Positions 18,392-27,270 are shown, numbered from the stretch's first letter. The stretch is DNA of 64,000 nt from an uncultured Methanosarcinales archaeon (GCA_903871465.1 CAIQHB010000080.1:1-64000), one strand, 5' to 3'. Numbers and translations are program-made. Notes: a model not told the origin generated them from the letters alone.

Positions 18392-18930
18392 TTATTCCAG
18401 TTAACGGAGTTCTCGTTATAGTAGACTGATGCGTCCTCGATATATTTTCGGGTCCAGTCATAACCCGTAACCATATCAGTGCTGTGCCATACCGGCACGA
18501 CCTTTCCCTCGGAGTTGGGGGCCAGAGTTACAATGACTGTCAGTGGCACATACATACTGCCGCCGTTGGGATCGTATGCCCGCAGGGCTTCCTCTGACCT
18601 GGCATCACTTCCGTCCGCAGATAAATTGAAGTACGTAAATTTATTTCCCATCTCACTTTCTATCTTTCCCATGGCTTCTGTCTGAGGTGCACAGTAGCTG
18701 CAGCCTTTGTGAGCGTAGACAACCACAGGCTTGCTTTTCAGAGCGTCCAAAACCCAGGCAGGATGGTTGACCTCGCCGCCTGCCCCTGTTGATTGCTCCG
18801 GATATGTTGTCCACCAGCTGTCATTTCCCGATCCCACGGAATATTCAGCACCCATGACATTAACGCTGGATGCCAGAATGAAGACCGCAATTAAAGATGC
18901 TACGCAAACGGTTTTCTTGATTATGTCCAT
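18388..18930 (-). CDS. Exported thioredoxin-like protein
   Basis: A 180-residue exported thioredoxin-fold protein. ATG 18930 is chosen because GGAGAG lies 7 nt upstream and the signal peptide follows at once (TVCVASLIAVFILASSVNVMGA). The active site is HKGCSYCAPQ (CxxC). Downstream, the cis-proline position is in MYVPLTVIVTL. Its stop overlaps the start of the TlpA-CcdA fusion gene, so the pair is co-translated, and the membrane carrier is its probable electron source. Target proteins are unknown. Confidence 0.85.
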   Translation of the reverse strand: MDIIKKTVCVASLIAVFILASSVNVMGAEYSVGSGNDSWWTTYPEQSTGAGGEVNHPAWVLDALKSKPVVVYAHKGCSYCAPQTEAMGKIESEMGNKFTYFNLSADGSDARSEEALRAYDPNGGSMYVPLTVIVTLAPNSEGKVVPVWHSTDMVTGYDWTRKYIEDASVYYNENSVNWNK

Positions 18931-19454
18931 GATACACTCTCCTTCTAGCTTCATTTTTATCTTGACGAAATCCTATTATGAGGTATTAAGTCGCAAATTG
19001 TCCCCGATAATAGCTCTCGCTTCATGCTTTCAAGTCGCCTTAACTGGGTTCTATTCAGATCCGATCATCTGAATTGCCCGTTAACAGGGCAAGCCTGAAA
19101 TTGCATATCGACATTATTGGATATAAGTCTTTCGACTTTGTAGTCTTAATAGCCGTACATATGAAAAATTCTTGCTAGAATCCCTTCCATCTAACAGCAT
19201 TTCGGCAAACATGCGTATTATCAATTGTTAATTTATGCTCTCTTGTTACGTAATTATAAAGATAAAATTTATTATATATATTTAAAGACAGATGTCGTAC
19301 TTGGATTTAACTATATGGCGGGAAAATCTTATATATCGAAATAACTGGATATGGATATACGGTTTGCTCTGTGGTTGGGGCGTACCGGTACGTTAAATCA
19401 GAAGATAATACTGCAGCTAGGTCTAAAGAGAAGGCGTAAAAGGGTGAAGGCCAA
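18931..19454. other. Divergent intergenic region between two thiol/metal clusters
   Basis: About 520 nt of AT-rich sequence between the minus-strand thioredoxin pair and the plus-strand ArsR/ACR3 cluster. No gene is supported. It holds several TATA-like runs (TTATATATATTTAAAG near 19270-19288 and CTTATATATC at 19329-19338). Confidence 0.5.
19328..19352 (+). promoter_or_regulatory. TATA element and dyad before the zinc-ribbon/ArsR/ACR3 cluster
   Basis: A TATA-like sequence (CTTATATATC, about 19329-19338) overlaps the inverted repeat ATATC-N10-GATAT ending at 19352. The layout matches the ArsR gene at 8.5 kb, where a dyad also covers the TATA box. It is a candidate operator for the ArsR protein encoded 300 nt downstream. 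The leader before the first gene (19455) would be about 95 nt. Confidence 0.35.
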
Positions 19455-19607
19455 ATGAGCACTGTGAAATGCGAAATATGCAATAAGGAAGCCGAGTCCC
19501 TTTTCATCGTAAGTCACAAAAAGAGGGGCAGAATAAGAATATGCGGCGATTGTCTGAAGCAAGAGGGGCCAAAACTTCTAACTCAAAAAACCTGCAGTTG
19601 CTGCTGA
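19455..19607 (+). CDS. 50-residue zinc-ribbon protein with C-terminal CSCC
   Basis: A small gene from ATG 19455 to TGA 19607, with GGTGA about 8 nt upstream. The product has two CxxC pairs spaced as in a zinc ribbon (KCEIC at residues 5-9 and ICGDC at 29-33) and ends in TCSCC. A basic stretch (HKKRGRIRI) lies between the pairs. It is followed closely by ArsR and then by rhodanese and ACR3 genes. It could be a metal sensor, a metallochaperone or a nucleic-acid-binding ribbon. No family is recognised, but the start context, cysteine pattern and operon position make it a credible gene. Confidence 0.65.
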   Translation: MSTVKCEICNKEAESLFIVSHKKRGRIRICGDCLKQEGPKLLTQKTCSCC

Positions 19608-19638
19608 AGAGGTTGCTGCAAAAGTGAGGATGCATTCC

Positions 19639-20031
19639 ATGGCATGTGTTCCAAAAGAAGCTGTTAACAGGATGACACGGCTGATCGGCGATGCAGATAA
19701 AGCAGAATGCAAAGTCGACAAGATCCGTTCCATAATGGATAAGATAGACGAATTGGAGATCGAGGAGGAGGCTGAGATATTCCAGGCTATGGCCGATCCC
19801 TGCCGCCTCAAGATCCTCAAGCTCTTGAGGGAAGGTGAGTTATGTGTCTGCGAGATCATGATCGGTCTCGATAGGCCCCAATCCAGCACATCTCATCACC
19901 TCTCTATCCTCAAGGATGCAGGGCTCATCAAAGAGCGCAAAGACGGGAGATGGTCCAGATACAGGCTGTCCGAAGGCGCTGTGATTGAGATGCTCAATAT
20001 GGTGTTGCTTATGAAAGACGCTAAAATATGA
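19639..20031 (+). CDS. arsR: ArsR family transcriptional repressor (arsenic cluster)
   Basis: A winged-helix repressor of about 130 residues. The metalloid-sensing pair is in GELCVCEIMIG, the recognition helix in DRPQSSTSHHLSILKDAGLI, and the wing in KDGRWSRYRLSE. A 35-residue N-terminal extension with its own cysteines (SMACVPKE, AECKVDK) precedes the usual domain (EEAEIFQAMADPCRLKILKLL). Starts at GTG 19624, ATG 19630 and ATG 19639 are possible; 19639 is preferred because GAGG lies 9 nt upstream. It precedes the exported rhodanese and ACR3 genes and most likely controls them in response to As(III). Confidence 0.88.
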   Translation: MACVPKEAVNRMTRLIGDADKAECKVDKIRSIMDKIDELEIEEEAEIFQAMADPCRLKILKLLREGELCVCEIMIGLDRPQSSTSHHLSILKDAGLIKERKDGRWSRYRLSEGAVIEMLNMVLLMKDAKI

Positions 20032-20046
20032 GAGAGTAAAGAACAA

Positions 20047-21147
20047 ATGACCAAATTTGATATTATTCACGGTGATATGATCAGCTCCACTCTTGACAGA
20101 AAGAATGCAGGCTCCGGAGGGTTCTATGTTCTGGGAATTCTGATAATTTCCTTGATAGCTTTTTCACCCGCGGTTGACGCGGGCTGCAGTTGCAGTGTTG
20201 GCAACTGGGACCCCAGTGGTTTCTTGAACGATGATTCTGTCACGGGTCAGAGCGTTCAGCCTGGTGGCTCACAGGGCAGCGCGCCAGAAAATTCGGGGAA
20301 CAGCACGCCGAATTCCGGCATAGGCACAAAGAAGCCGTTAGATAGGGTGGCATCCTTCCCTAATGGTGAGATTCTTAAGTCCCTTAAGAGCGTTTCCAGC
20401 TCAGATGTCGTAGTGGATGTATCCAATGGCGACAGCTATGCGAAGTCTCATATCGAGAACGCCATTCATATTCCTACCAAAGACTTCCTTGATGGCAACG
20501 GCAACCTAAAAGCAGATGAGGAGCTGGCCAGTATCCTTGGCGCTGCAGGCGTCTCCCAAAACGACTCCATAGTCCTATACGGAAATCTAGAGAGCTCTGG
20601 AGAAGCCGAATTCGCCTTCCTGGTGCTGCAACACCTGGGACAAAAGGACGTAAAACTCCTGGATGGAAGCCTGACAGACTGGAAGGCTGCGGGCCTGCCC
20701 GAGGTGGCTTTGGAGAATATAAAGCCCGGCGTTGATTATAATCCTGCAGTCAAGCCTGAGGTAATAGCTGAATTCGAAGATGTTAAGTCCAACCAGGCCC
20801 AGATCGTGGATGTCCGGCCCTTTGTGGAGTTTGGCAAGGGCCGCATACCAGGCTCTGTTGCTCTGGACCCGGCCAATATAATCAAAGGAAATCTGATCAA
20901 GAACGAAGGAGATCTTAGTACCGTTTTCGATAGGTTGAGCAAAAACCAGCCGATCGTGGTCTATTCCAGTGACTACAGCCGGTCGTCTTTAGTCTGGTAT
21001 GCTCTGCAGCTCATGGGATACAATGCCAGCGTCTACACCTGGGAAGACTGGAAGGCGCATGATGCCGCAGACATAAAGGCCGGTGCGACGGCATCATCTG
21101 GAGGCAAAGCTGCAGGCTCGAAATATACAAAGCTTGGCAGTACTTGA
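20047..21147 (+). CDS. Exported rhodanese-like protein C without active-site cysteines
   Basis: A 366-residue protein with a signal peptide (FYVLGILIISLIAFSPAVDA) followed by CSCSV and a low-complexity linker. Two rhodanese folds follow (about residues 100-220 and 235-350), with VVVDVSNGDSYAKSHIENAI and QIVDVRPFVEFGKGRIPGS. Both active-site loops lack cysteine: YGNLESSGEAE in domain 1 and YSSDYSRSSL in domain 2. Paralogues A and B keep cysteines in domain 1. The fold but not the usual chemistry is kept, so it may bind a ligand or partner. It lies between ArsR and ACR3 and starts 15 nt after the ArsR stop. Confidence 0.75.
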   Translation: MTKFDIIHGDMISSTLDRKNAGSGGFYVLGILIISLIAFSPAVDAGCSCSVGNWDPSGFLNDDSVTGQSVQPGGSQGSAPENSGNSTPNSGIGTKKPLDRVASFPNGEILKSLKSVSSSDVVVDVSNGDSYAKSHIENAIHIPTKDFLDGNGNLKADEELASILGAAGVSQNDSIVLYGNLESSGEAEFAFLVLQHLGQKDVKLLDGSLTDWKAAGLPEVALENIKPGVDYNPAVKPEVIAEFEDVKSNQAQIVDVRPFVEFGKGRIPGSVALDPANIIKGNLIKNEGDLSTVFDRLSKNQPIVVYSSDYSRSSLVWYALQLMGYNASVYTWEDWKAHDAADIKAGATASSGGKAAGSKYTKLGST

Positions 21148-21181
21148 TCAAGAAATTTTGTCCAATGGAGGGAGGAGCTAA

Positions 21182-22258
21182 ATGTCAAATGGAGTCAGCA
21201 AAAGCCTGGATTTCTTATCCCGTTACCTTACTATCTGGATATTTGTAGCCATGTTCCTGGGAATAGGAATAGGAAACTATGCGCCGGGCATAACCCGGAA
21301 CATCCTGAGCCTGCAGATCGGTACAACATCGATACCTATCGCCATCGGCCTGATTCTGATGATGTATCCGCCCCTGGCCAAGGTGAAGTATGAAGAGCTG
21401 GGGAAAGTCTTCCAGGATAAAAAAGTCCTCGGCCTCTCCCTGGTGCAGAACTGGATCGTGGGTCCCATTCTGATGTTTGTGCTGGCGGTGCTCTTCCTGC
21501 GAGACTATCCTCACCTCATGTACGGTATAATCCTCATCGGTCTTGCCCGTTGCATCGCCATGGTCATCGTCTGGAACGAGCTGGCCTGCGGCTGCACTGA
21601 GTACTGCGCCGCCCTGGTTGGGCTGAATTCCATCTTTCAGGTCTTGTTCTATTCTGTCTACGCTTATGTTTTCATCACAGTGCTGCCTGCAGCCCTGGGA
21701 ATCGCTGCCGGAACGCTCGTCAATGTGACCATTGCCCAGATTGCACAAAGCGTTTTCATCTACCTGGGAATACCTTTTCTGGCAGGCATAATCACCAGGT
21801 TCAGCCTGATCAAGGCCAGAGGAAGAGGCTGGTATGAGAGAGACTTCATGCCTAAAATCTCGCCCCTGACCCTCATCGCCTTGCTCTTCACCATAGTTGT
21901 GATGTTCTCACTGAAAGGCGACTATATCGTACAGCTTCCCCTGGATGTGGTGAGAGTGGCCATACCTCTAGCCATATACTTCCTGCTTATGTTCTTTGTC
22001 AGCTTCTTCATGGCCTACAAACTGGGAGTAAACTACGAGAACACGGCAGCTCTTTCTTTCACCGCTGCCAGCAACAACTTCGAGCTGGCAATCGCCGTAG
22101 CTGTGGGAGTCTTCGGCATCGCCTCCCAGGAGGCCTTTGCCGCAGTGATCGGGCCGCTCATAGAGGTTCCGGTGCTGATCGGACTGGTGAATGTGGCCCT
22201 GAAGCTGAAGGAGAGGTATTTTGCGAAGGACAAGGCAGTTTGCGGTGATAGTTCTTAG
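21182..22258 (+). CDS. acr3: ACR3 family arsenite efflux transporter
   Basis: A 358-residue, ten-helix carrier that exports As(OH)3 using the proton motive force. The family's catalytic block is clear: [23 protein letters not shown], with the essential cysteine in the fourth helix, followed by [16 protein letters not shown] second conserved block is [18 protein letters not shown], then [14 protein letters not shown] near the C-terminus. GGAGGAG lies just upstream of the ATG. With ArsR upstream this is a working arsenite resistance unit. The adjacent exported rhodanese and the AhpD-like gene are unusual partners. Confidence 0.95.
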   Translation: MSNGVSKSLDFLSRYLTIWIFVAMFLGIGIGNYAPGITRNILSLQIGTTSIPIAIGLILMMYPPLAKVKYEELGKVFQDKKVLGLSLVQNWIVGPILMFVLAVLFLRDYPHLMYGIILIGLARCIAMVIVWNELACGCTEYCAALVGLNSIFQVLFYSVYAYVFITVLPAALGIAAGTLVNVTIAQIAQSVFIYLGIPFLAGIITRFSLIKARGRGWYERDFMPKISPLTLIALLFTIVVMFSLKGDYIVQLPLDVVRVAIPLAIYFLLMFFVSFFMAYKLGVNYENTAALSFTAASNNFELAIAVAVGVFGIASQEAFAAVIGPLIEVPVLIGLVNVALKLKERYFAKDKAVCGDSS

Positions 22259-22400
22259 CCATTTGGTCATAACCAGTGGCGAGCGAAGCATCAACCGCAG
22301 AGCCGGAGAGACACAGAGCACGTAGAATTACAAAGTACATAAAGAGCGAGATAGCAATCTATAACTCTTTGCAGAGAGAATAAGGATTGGTGAAATAAAA

Positions 22401-22724
22401 ATGAAAGAAGAAGTTTTCTTCGGCGAAGGGATGGCCAAGACAAAGAAAGAATATCCTGAGCTGTACAATGCCATTGTGACCATGAACGAGGCCGTCTATA
22501 ACGGCAAATCCTTAGACTACAAGACCCAGAAGCTTATTGCCCTGGGAATCAATGCCGCATCTTCCGACGACCGGGCCACAAAGAAACAGATGATGAGCGC
22601 CATGAAGGAGTTCGGCATCACCAAGGATGAGATAGTCGATGTATTGAGGGTCGTTCTCTTGACATCGGGAATGCCTCCCTTCACCAAGAGCATGAAGATA
22701 TTGTATGATTTAGTTGAGAAATAA
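22401..22724 (+). CDS. AhpD/carboxymuconolactone decarboxylase-like protein lacking the CxxC site
   Basis: A 107-residue all-alpha protein of the CMD/AhpD family. The fold is recognised from YPELYNAIVTMNEAVYNGKS, LIALGINAASS and VVLLTSGMPPFTKSMKIL. In peroxidase-type members a CxxC follows the LIALG helix; here the sequence is NAASSDDRATKK, with no cysteine in the whole chain, so it cannot act as a thiol peroxidase. The gene follows ACR3 after 142 nt and may have its own promoter. Function unknown. Confidence 0.8.
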   Translation: MKEEVFFGEGMAKTKKEYPELYNAIVTMNEAVYNGKSLDYKTQKLIALGINAASSDDRATKKQMMSAMKEFGITKDEIVDVLRVVLLTSGMPPFTKSMKILYDLVEK

Positions 22725-23883
22725 AAATTTTTGTTTTTTAGATAATTATGGGGACTTGGATAGCCGGTCCTTTATTCCGTTTTTCGCTGCATTCTTACGC
22801 TCAAATACCGCGTAGAGACGATAGCAGCATCCACTGATCAGATCAAGCAGAATGTTGATAGGATAATGATCATCGATCTTGGTCCGGCTGAAGGAAACAT
22901 AATGCGAAAAGTTGCGGCCTAATTGAAAAGCCGCGAGTCGGCCTGAAGGCCTCGGGGCACGGGAGCGCACCCTGCGGGATGCAACGATGAAGTTGCAGAT
23001 ATCCAATAAAAGCCTTACCGATAGGCAAATATATTGCTTGTGGAGGAGAATAAATTGAGCTTCTCGCGATCTGTTGGCAAATTCAACTCTGATTCTTTCC
23101 TAAACTTTCGGCGGTCTCTGCAGGGCCTGGGCGGGCCTGCAGATTTTTGGAGGACTGACGAAGAAAAGGGCCAGTGCAGGCTGTTGGCAAGAACGAGGTC
23201 TTGGGTCTCACGCACGCCCTTTTTGCCCACACGCCACCCCAAGGCCACGCGGGCGGGCGTGAGGTAAGATGGCAGGAGTTCTTTAGCAGAAGGGAAACGG
23301 ACGAGCGAAAACGGGCAGCTCGACGCCTTCTGCTATCATTTGGTCATAAAGGACTTTAGAAAGGCCGCCTTCCTCAGTTGGCGGCCAGGGCTCGATGTAT
23401 TTGGGCGGCGGTTCGAGTCTCTGCAACTGTTTTTAAAGAGGTGAGAATACAAGCCTCTAATGCAAAATGACCCAGATCAACGGAATCGCAAATTCATCCC
23501 GCATTCGCGAAAACTTTGGTCGACTTCTTCGGTGAGGCCAAGTGACCGCCGGTGGCAAACATGTAATGCATTTCACTGATTGATTTTGCTCGCTATTTCA
23601 TTGATGCATAATTCCTGTAAGTATGCGTAACTTTTTTTAGTCTCATCTCTCAGACCGCTATGTTGCGACTTCAGGCATGCGATTCAGGCAGCACAACATT
23701 CTGAGAAATATTTGTTTCATCTTCAATTTATTTGCTCTTTTTGAAATTATTTAGGTAATTTAGCGGCTAAACATATAAATATCATGGAATCTACTAAATC
23801 TATTGTCAGGTTTTGACTGGCAAAATAGATATACTCAGATTTGATGATTGTATCAATTAGGATAAATCTTTGGAGGATAAATC
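22725..23883. other. 1.1-kb gene-poor region
   Basis: No coding frame here has a recognisable motif; the short frames at 22746-23006 (minus) and 23034-23267 (plus) look like chance. The left part has a compact run of hairpins (22914-22996, listed separately). GGCCGCC (23363-23369) and GGCGGCC (23380-23386) form another stem. The right part (about 23600-23880) is AT-rich and holds the promoter of the secreted-protein gene (TATA-like ACATATAAATATC near 23770). Confidence 0.45.
22914..22996 (+). other. Cluster of four small hairpins, possible structured RNA or transposon-end remnant
   Basis: Within 83 nt lie GCGGC/GCCGC (22914-22918, 22930-22934), GGCC-TGAA-GGCC (22940-22943, 22948-22951), a GC-rich stem around GCACGGGAGCGCACCCTGC, and GCAAC/GTTGC (22981-22985, 22992-22996). 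The string of short GC stems resembles the 3' end of IS200/IS605-type elements, where the TnpB guide RNA forms, but no tnpB or tnpA coding sequence is left upstream. An orphan non-coding RNA is the alternative. Confidence 0.3.
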
Positions 23884-24696
23884 ATGAAAATGAATACGAT
23901 GTTATCGGCCCTATTGGCATTCATAATATTGGCATGTTTGTCAGGGGTCCAGGGACAAAATGTGGTGCCATTGAGCGGCTATTCAGGCACCATACCGGGA
24001 GCTACTCCCACTTTCGATTACAGTCAATATTATGGCGCGATTTCAGGATCCGCCCCAATCTCACATGTAACACCACCCGTGCAATTTAATCTCACGAGCA
24101 CACCAGCAAGCGTCTACTTCGGCGTTCAGATGCAGCAAGTTCCCTACACTACATATCAACCGGCTGCATCAGGCAATGCCCTATGGATACAGGGATCAAA
24201 AGACTGGTCACAGTATGCTGTAGTTCCACAGGGATCGATGGTATCTCTGCTAGCAATATCTCCTAAAGAAGGCAGCGGCGACTTTATCTTGTACGATGCA
24301 AGTGGACAGAAGGTTGACTTCAGCTACTTCATCTATCCCATCAGCAAACTCGGCTTCTATGCAGATGCTCCTGGACGGCATACATTGTCCTATGTTGTAG
24401 GCGGGGTAGCAAGCAATTCAGTGATAATAGATGTATCAGGCACAGTAACTGCGACCTACTCGCCAGCAGGTGCCAGTTACTCCCAACCTCTGGCCAGCAG
24501 TTCGGCAGACTCTTTGGGAAATTACTATTATGGGAACTACTACCCTCGCGTAAGCTATGGTCCTCAAGCCTCACTGGATAATGCCAACACAAATAAAGAA
24601 TATCAGAGACGTTATGGCAGCGGCTACAACTATTACAGTACAGACAATCCCTTTGCCTGGGACTATGCGATGCAACAATGGCTGACATCTCCTTAG
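23884..24696 (+). CDS. Secreted protein of unknown function, Tyr-rich C-terminus
   Basis: A 270-residue exported protein. TTTGGAGGATAAATC gives a strong ribosome binding site before the ATG, and residues 1-24 are a clean signal peptide (MLSALLAFIILACLSGVQG). The centre (about residues 60-190) looks like a beta-sandwich with FNLTSTPASVYFGVQMQQVP and HTLSYVVGGVASNSVIIDVS, as in archaeal surface domains. The last 80 residues are rich in Tyr, Asn, Gly and Ser (GNYYYGNYYPRVSYG). The last part resembles the tail of the exported protein at 5152-5661. No known family. Confidence 0.75.
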   Translation: MKMNTMLSALLAFIILACLSGVQGQNVVPLSGYSGTIPGATPTFDYSQYYGAISGSAPISHVTPPVQFNLTSTPASVYFGVQMQQVPYTTYQPAASGNALWIQGSKDWSQYAVVPQGSMVSLLAISPKEGSGDFILYDASGQKVDFSYFIYPISKLGFYADAPGRHTLSYVVGGVASNSVIIDVSGTVTATYSPAGASYSQPLASSSADSLGNYYYGNYYPRVSYGPQASLDNANTNKEYQRRYGSGYNYYSTDNPFAWDYAMQQWLTSP

Positions 24697-24720
24697 TGCC
24701 GGATAAATAAAGGGAGACAG

Positions 24721-24742
24721 CAATTTTTTTCATTTTTTTCAC
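24721..24742 (+). terminator. Double T-tract terminator
   Basis: Two runs of seven T (AATTTTTTTCATTTTTTTCAC) begin about 25 nt after the stop of the secreted-protein gene. Pairs of T runs without a hairpin are the usual archaeal terminator. Confidence 0.6.
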
Positions 24743-24826
24743 GCACTTCTTCAGGCTATCTGCTAAGCATTGATCCATTCGTTATCAGAATCGCACATTT
24801 CTCCTTGCCGCAACATGGCTTGACTC

Positions 24827-26200
24827 TCATCCGAGCATGTAGCTCTTCCCGGCCTTTGCAGCCACGACTTCAGCCCCGAATTCTTGTTTTATCATCTGTG
24901 AAAGTGCCTCAACTGCATTGGGCTCGCCGTGGTTCAGGAAAACGGTTTCGGGGAATCTCTTGAAAGCATGCAGCCACTGCAAATTCTCGCTACGGCCAGC
25001 ATGGGCCGAAAATGATTCCAGTGACTCAATTTTGGCCTGCACATCCATCTGACGGCCCAATACCTGGACACTCTTAGATCCACTCACCAGCCGCTGCCCC
25101 AGAGTTCCTTCCGCCTGATAGCCGACGAAGAGTATGGTGCTATCCTTGCGCCCCAGGTTCTGGATCAGGTGGTGCAGAATTCTGCCTCCTGTGCACATTC
25201 CGCTGGCCGAAATAATGATATGCGGCTCTTTTTGATCGTTAATGGCCTTCGAATCGGTCGCAGATCTGGTGCAACTCAATCCGGGGAACTCAAATGGGCT
25301 GTCACCCCGCTTCAGCAGGGAGAGCGTCTCGGAGTCGAAGCACTCCGGATGGCGGCTATAGATCTCACCTGCTGAAATTGCCATGGGGCTGTCCACGTAG
25401 CATTTCACCCCTTTCAGCGCGCCCTTTTCTGCATAGGGATTGAGTTCATAGAGTATCTCCTGGGTACGCCCCACGGCAAAGGCCGGGATGACAACATTGC
25501 CGCCTCGCTCCAGTGTCCCCTGTACTATTTCCAGAAGCTTCTTTCCCCGGGAGCCCATATTTTCATGGTCCTTATTGCCGTAGGTGGATTCGAGCACCAA
25601 ATAGTCGGCTTCGTCTATCTTCTCAGGGTCTTTCAGAATGGGAACTCCCGGCCTTCCCAGGTCGCCGCTGAAGACAATCTTCTTGCCGCCTACGCTGAGT
25701 TCAATCATCGCCGAGCCGAGTATATGGCCGGAGTCCCTGAAATTGATGGTGATTCCTGCCAGATCGAACTTTTTTTCATAATCCACAGGCTGGAATCGCT
25801 TCATGGCCGACAAGACATCACTTTCTGTGTACAGTGGTGGTCGAGGTGGATTTTGTTTGGGATCAGGATGGCGGTTCTCGTGATCATTTGCCTCGGCCAT
25901 GAGGTGGGCGGAGTCTTTCAGCATTATCTCACAGAGGTCTTTTGTAGCCGAGGTGGAGTAGACCGATCCAGGAAAACCTTCCTTAACAAGCAGCGGTATC
26001 CTGCCACAGTGGTCGATATGAGCATGAGTGAGCAGCAGCGCCTTCAGAGAACCCGGCATATATCCGAATCCGGAACGGTTCTTCACTCCTTCACTGCCCT
26101 GATAAAGCCCTGCATCTATGCCGATTCGTGAATCATTGGCCTCCAGGATCGTATGCGATCCAGTCACGCCGCCCGCTGCTCCGTGAAACTCCAGCTTCAT
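24827..26200 (-). CDS. Beta-CASP metallo-beta-lactamase RNase (aCPSF2-like)
   Basis: A 457-residue zinc nuclease. ATG 26200 is preferred over upstream starts because the fold begins at once (MKLEFHGAAGGVTGSHTIL). The metallo-beta-lactamase motifs are LLTHAHIDHCGRIP (HxHxDH), DSGHILGSAMIEL and FSGDLGRPGVP; beta-CASP motifs are LESTYGN, ISASGMCTGGRI and SFSAHAGRSENL. The RNA-specificity motif block (MBL-fold, RMMBL) is at the C-terminus. No KH domains precede it, so it is not the aCPSF1 type; aCPSF2 or a related RNA exo/endonuclease is likely. No RBS is seen, suggesting a leaderless message. Confidence 0.88.
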   Translation of the reverse strand: MKLEFHGAAGGVTGSHTILEANDSRIGIDAGLYQGSEGVKNRSGFGYMPGSLKALLLTHAHIDHCGRIPLLVKEGFPGSVYSTSATKDLCEIMLKDSAHLMAEANDHENRHPDPKQNPPRPPLYTESDVLSAMKRFQPVDYEKKFDLAGITINFRDSGHILGSAMIELSVGGKKIVFSGDLGRPGVPILKDPEKIDEADYLVLESTYGNKDHENMGSRGKKLLEIVQGTLERGGNVVIPAFAVGRTQEILYELNPYAEKGALKGVKCYVDSPMAISAGEIYSRHPECFDSETLSLLKRGDSPFEFPGLSCTRSATDSKAINDQKEPHIIISASGMCTGGRILHHLIQNLGRKDSTILFVGYQAEGTLGQRLVSGSKSVQVLGRQMDVQAKIESLESFSAHAGRSENLQWLHAFKRFPETVFLNHGEPNAVEALSQMIKQEFGAEVVAAKAGKSYMLG

Positions 26201-26516
26201 GCAGAAATATAGGACTGGAAAAGAGATTAACCTTCCGGCAAAAAATTCTGATACCATAGTTCCCACGAGGATATCCTGCCGGGCCATGCAGTTGCGCAAA
26301 AGGCTAAAGCAGAAGCAAACTGCCATAAAGCCCGTCTGCATGCATCCCTGGTGTTAGATGTGGTGTGGCGTAAGCGAGCTCTGTCGAGGAGTCCGCTACC
26401 TCAAGATGAAAGGACCGCCCGAGCCACCGCATGCCCAGCATCCCATGTGCGCGGGGAGACTGCGGGCGGCAGCACGGCTTTGTCCATTTTACTCTGCAGA
26501 TTCAGCATATCCCGGA
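26201..26516. other. Spacer between the beta-CASP and rhomboid genes
   Basis: About 315 nt upstream of the beta-CASP start and downstream of the rhomboid stop. The beta-CASP frame is open into it on the minus strand but the translated part (MQTGFMAVCF and following) has no resemblance to the family. Nothing else is supported. Confidence 0.4.
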
Positions 26517-27164
26517 TCAATAAAATTGGGGCTGTTTCTTCATAAGCTGTCCGAAGGCCAATCCGACCAGAAGCCCTACGATGTGGGCCATGTGGGCGAT
26601 GTTGTCTGAGGATCCAAATGATACGAAATCGATCAAGGCGTATAGCACGACTGCTGCCCGAATGCTCAGAGGTATGACGAAGAAGAGCAGCACTCTTATC
26701 TCGGGAGCAATTATGGCCAGACACCCCATGACTCCATAAATAGCGCCGCTCGCTCCTACCATGGAACCGCCCGCGATCATCATCTGGCCCAGAGCCGCCA
26801 CTATCCCTGAGAAAAAATAAATCTCCAGGAATTTTGTCCCACCCACACGCTTTTCCAGCTCCATGCCAAAGAAGAAGAGGACGAGCATGTTCCAGAAGAG
26901 ATGGTCGAAGTTGGCATGCACGAACATGTACGTCAGGAGAGTCCAGGGCCTCTGCATTACATAATCCGTATTGAGGGCCAGGTAAGTGCTTACGAAGCCG
27001 GGGGCGATGATGTCCAGGAAAGATACAGCTACGCAAATTAATAATATAAGAGCCCAATAAGGCACAGGCAGCCCGGAAGTTATGCGACTTTTCCAACTGT
27101 TGTCGCGGATGACCGGGTCTCCCCATTCATTCCTCTGCCTGTAGTCCTCCCTGCGACCTGCCAT
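26517..27164 (-). CDS. Rhomboid family intramembrane serine protease
   Basis: A membrane protease of about 215 residues with six hydrophobic helices. The catalytic serine is in GASGAIYGVMG, the catalytic histidine in IAHMAHIVGLLVGLAFG, and the conserved N-terminal element in TLLTYMFVHANFDHLFWNMLVLFFFG (H and N of the oxyanion hole). It cleaves membrane proteins within or next to the bilayer. ATG 27164 (MAGRREDY) is preferred; an upstream in-frame ATG at 27257 is possible. It lies in a row of minus-strand genes with a NYN protein and TatD. Substrates unknown. Confidence 0.88.
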   Translation of the reverse strand: MAGRREDYRQRNEWGDPVIRDNSWKSRITSGLPVPYWALILLICVAVSFLDIIAPGFVSTYLALNTDYVMQRPWTLLTYMFVHANFDHLFWNMLVLFFFGMELEKRVGGTKFLEIYFFSGIVAALGQMMIAGGSMVGASGAIYGVMGCLAIIAPEIRVLLFFVIPLSIRAAVVLYALIDFVSFGSSDNIAHMAHIVGLLVGLAFGQLMKKQPQFY

Positions 27165-27270
27165 TGCATTGAGCGGACCCAACCGGCTGCATTTTTCCCA
27201 GGCATAAGCTCTGAAGCCTTCCAAACCAAGAAAGGATTGACTTGACAGCAGATTCAATTCGACCTCAAAA

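Noticed and set aside
22746-23267. Short frames on both strands in the gene-poor region
   Set aside because: Low-complexity arginine-rich translations with no ribosome binding site; they follow the GC-rich hairpins and not a gene.
23360-23440. tRNA-like GGTTCGAGTC near 23409
   Set aside because: The T-arm stem does not pair (GGCGG against CTCTG) and no acceptor stem or anticodon arm can be built.
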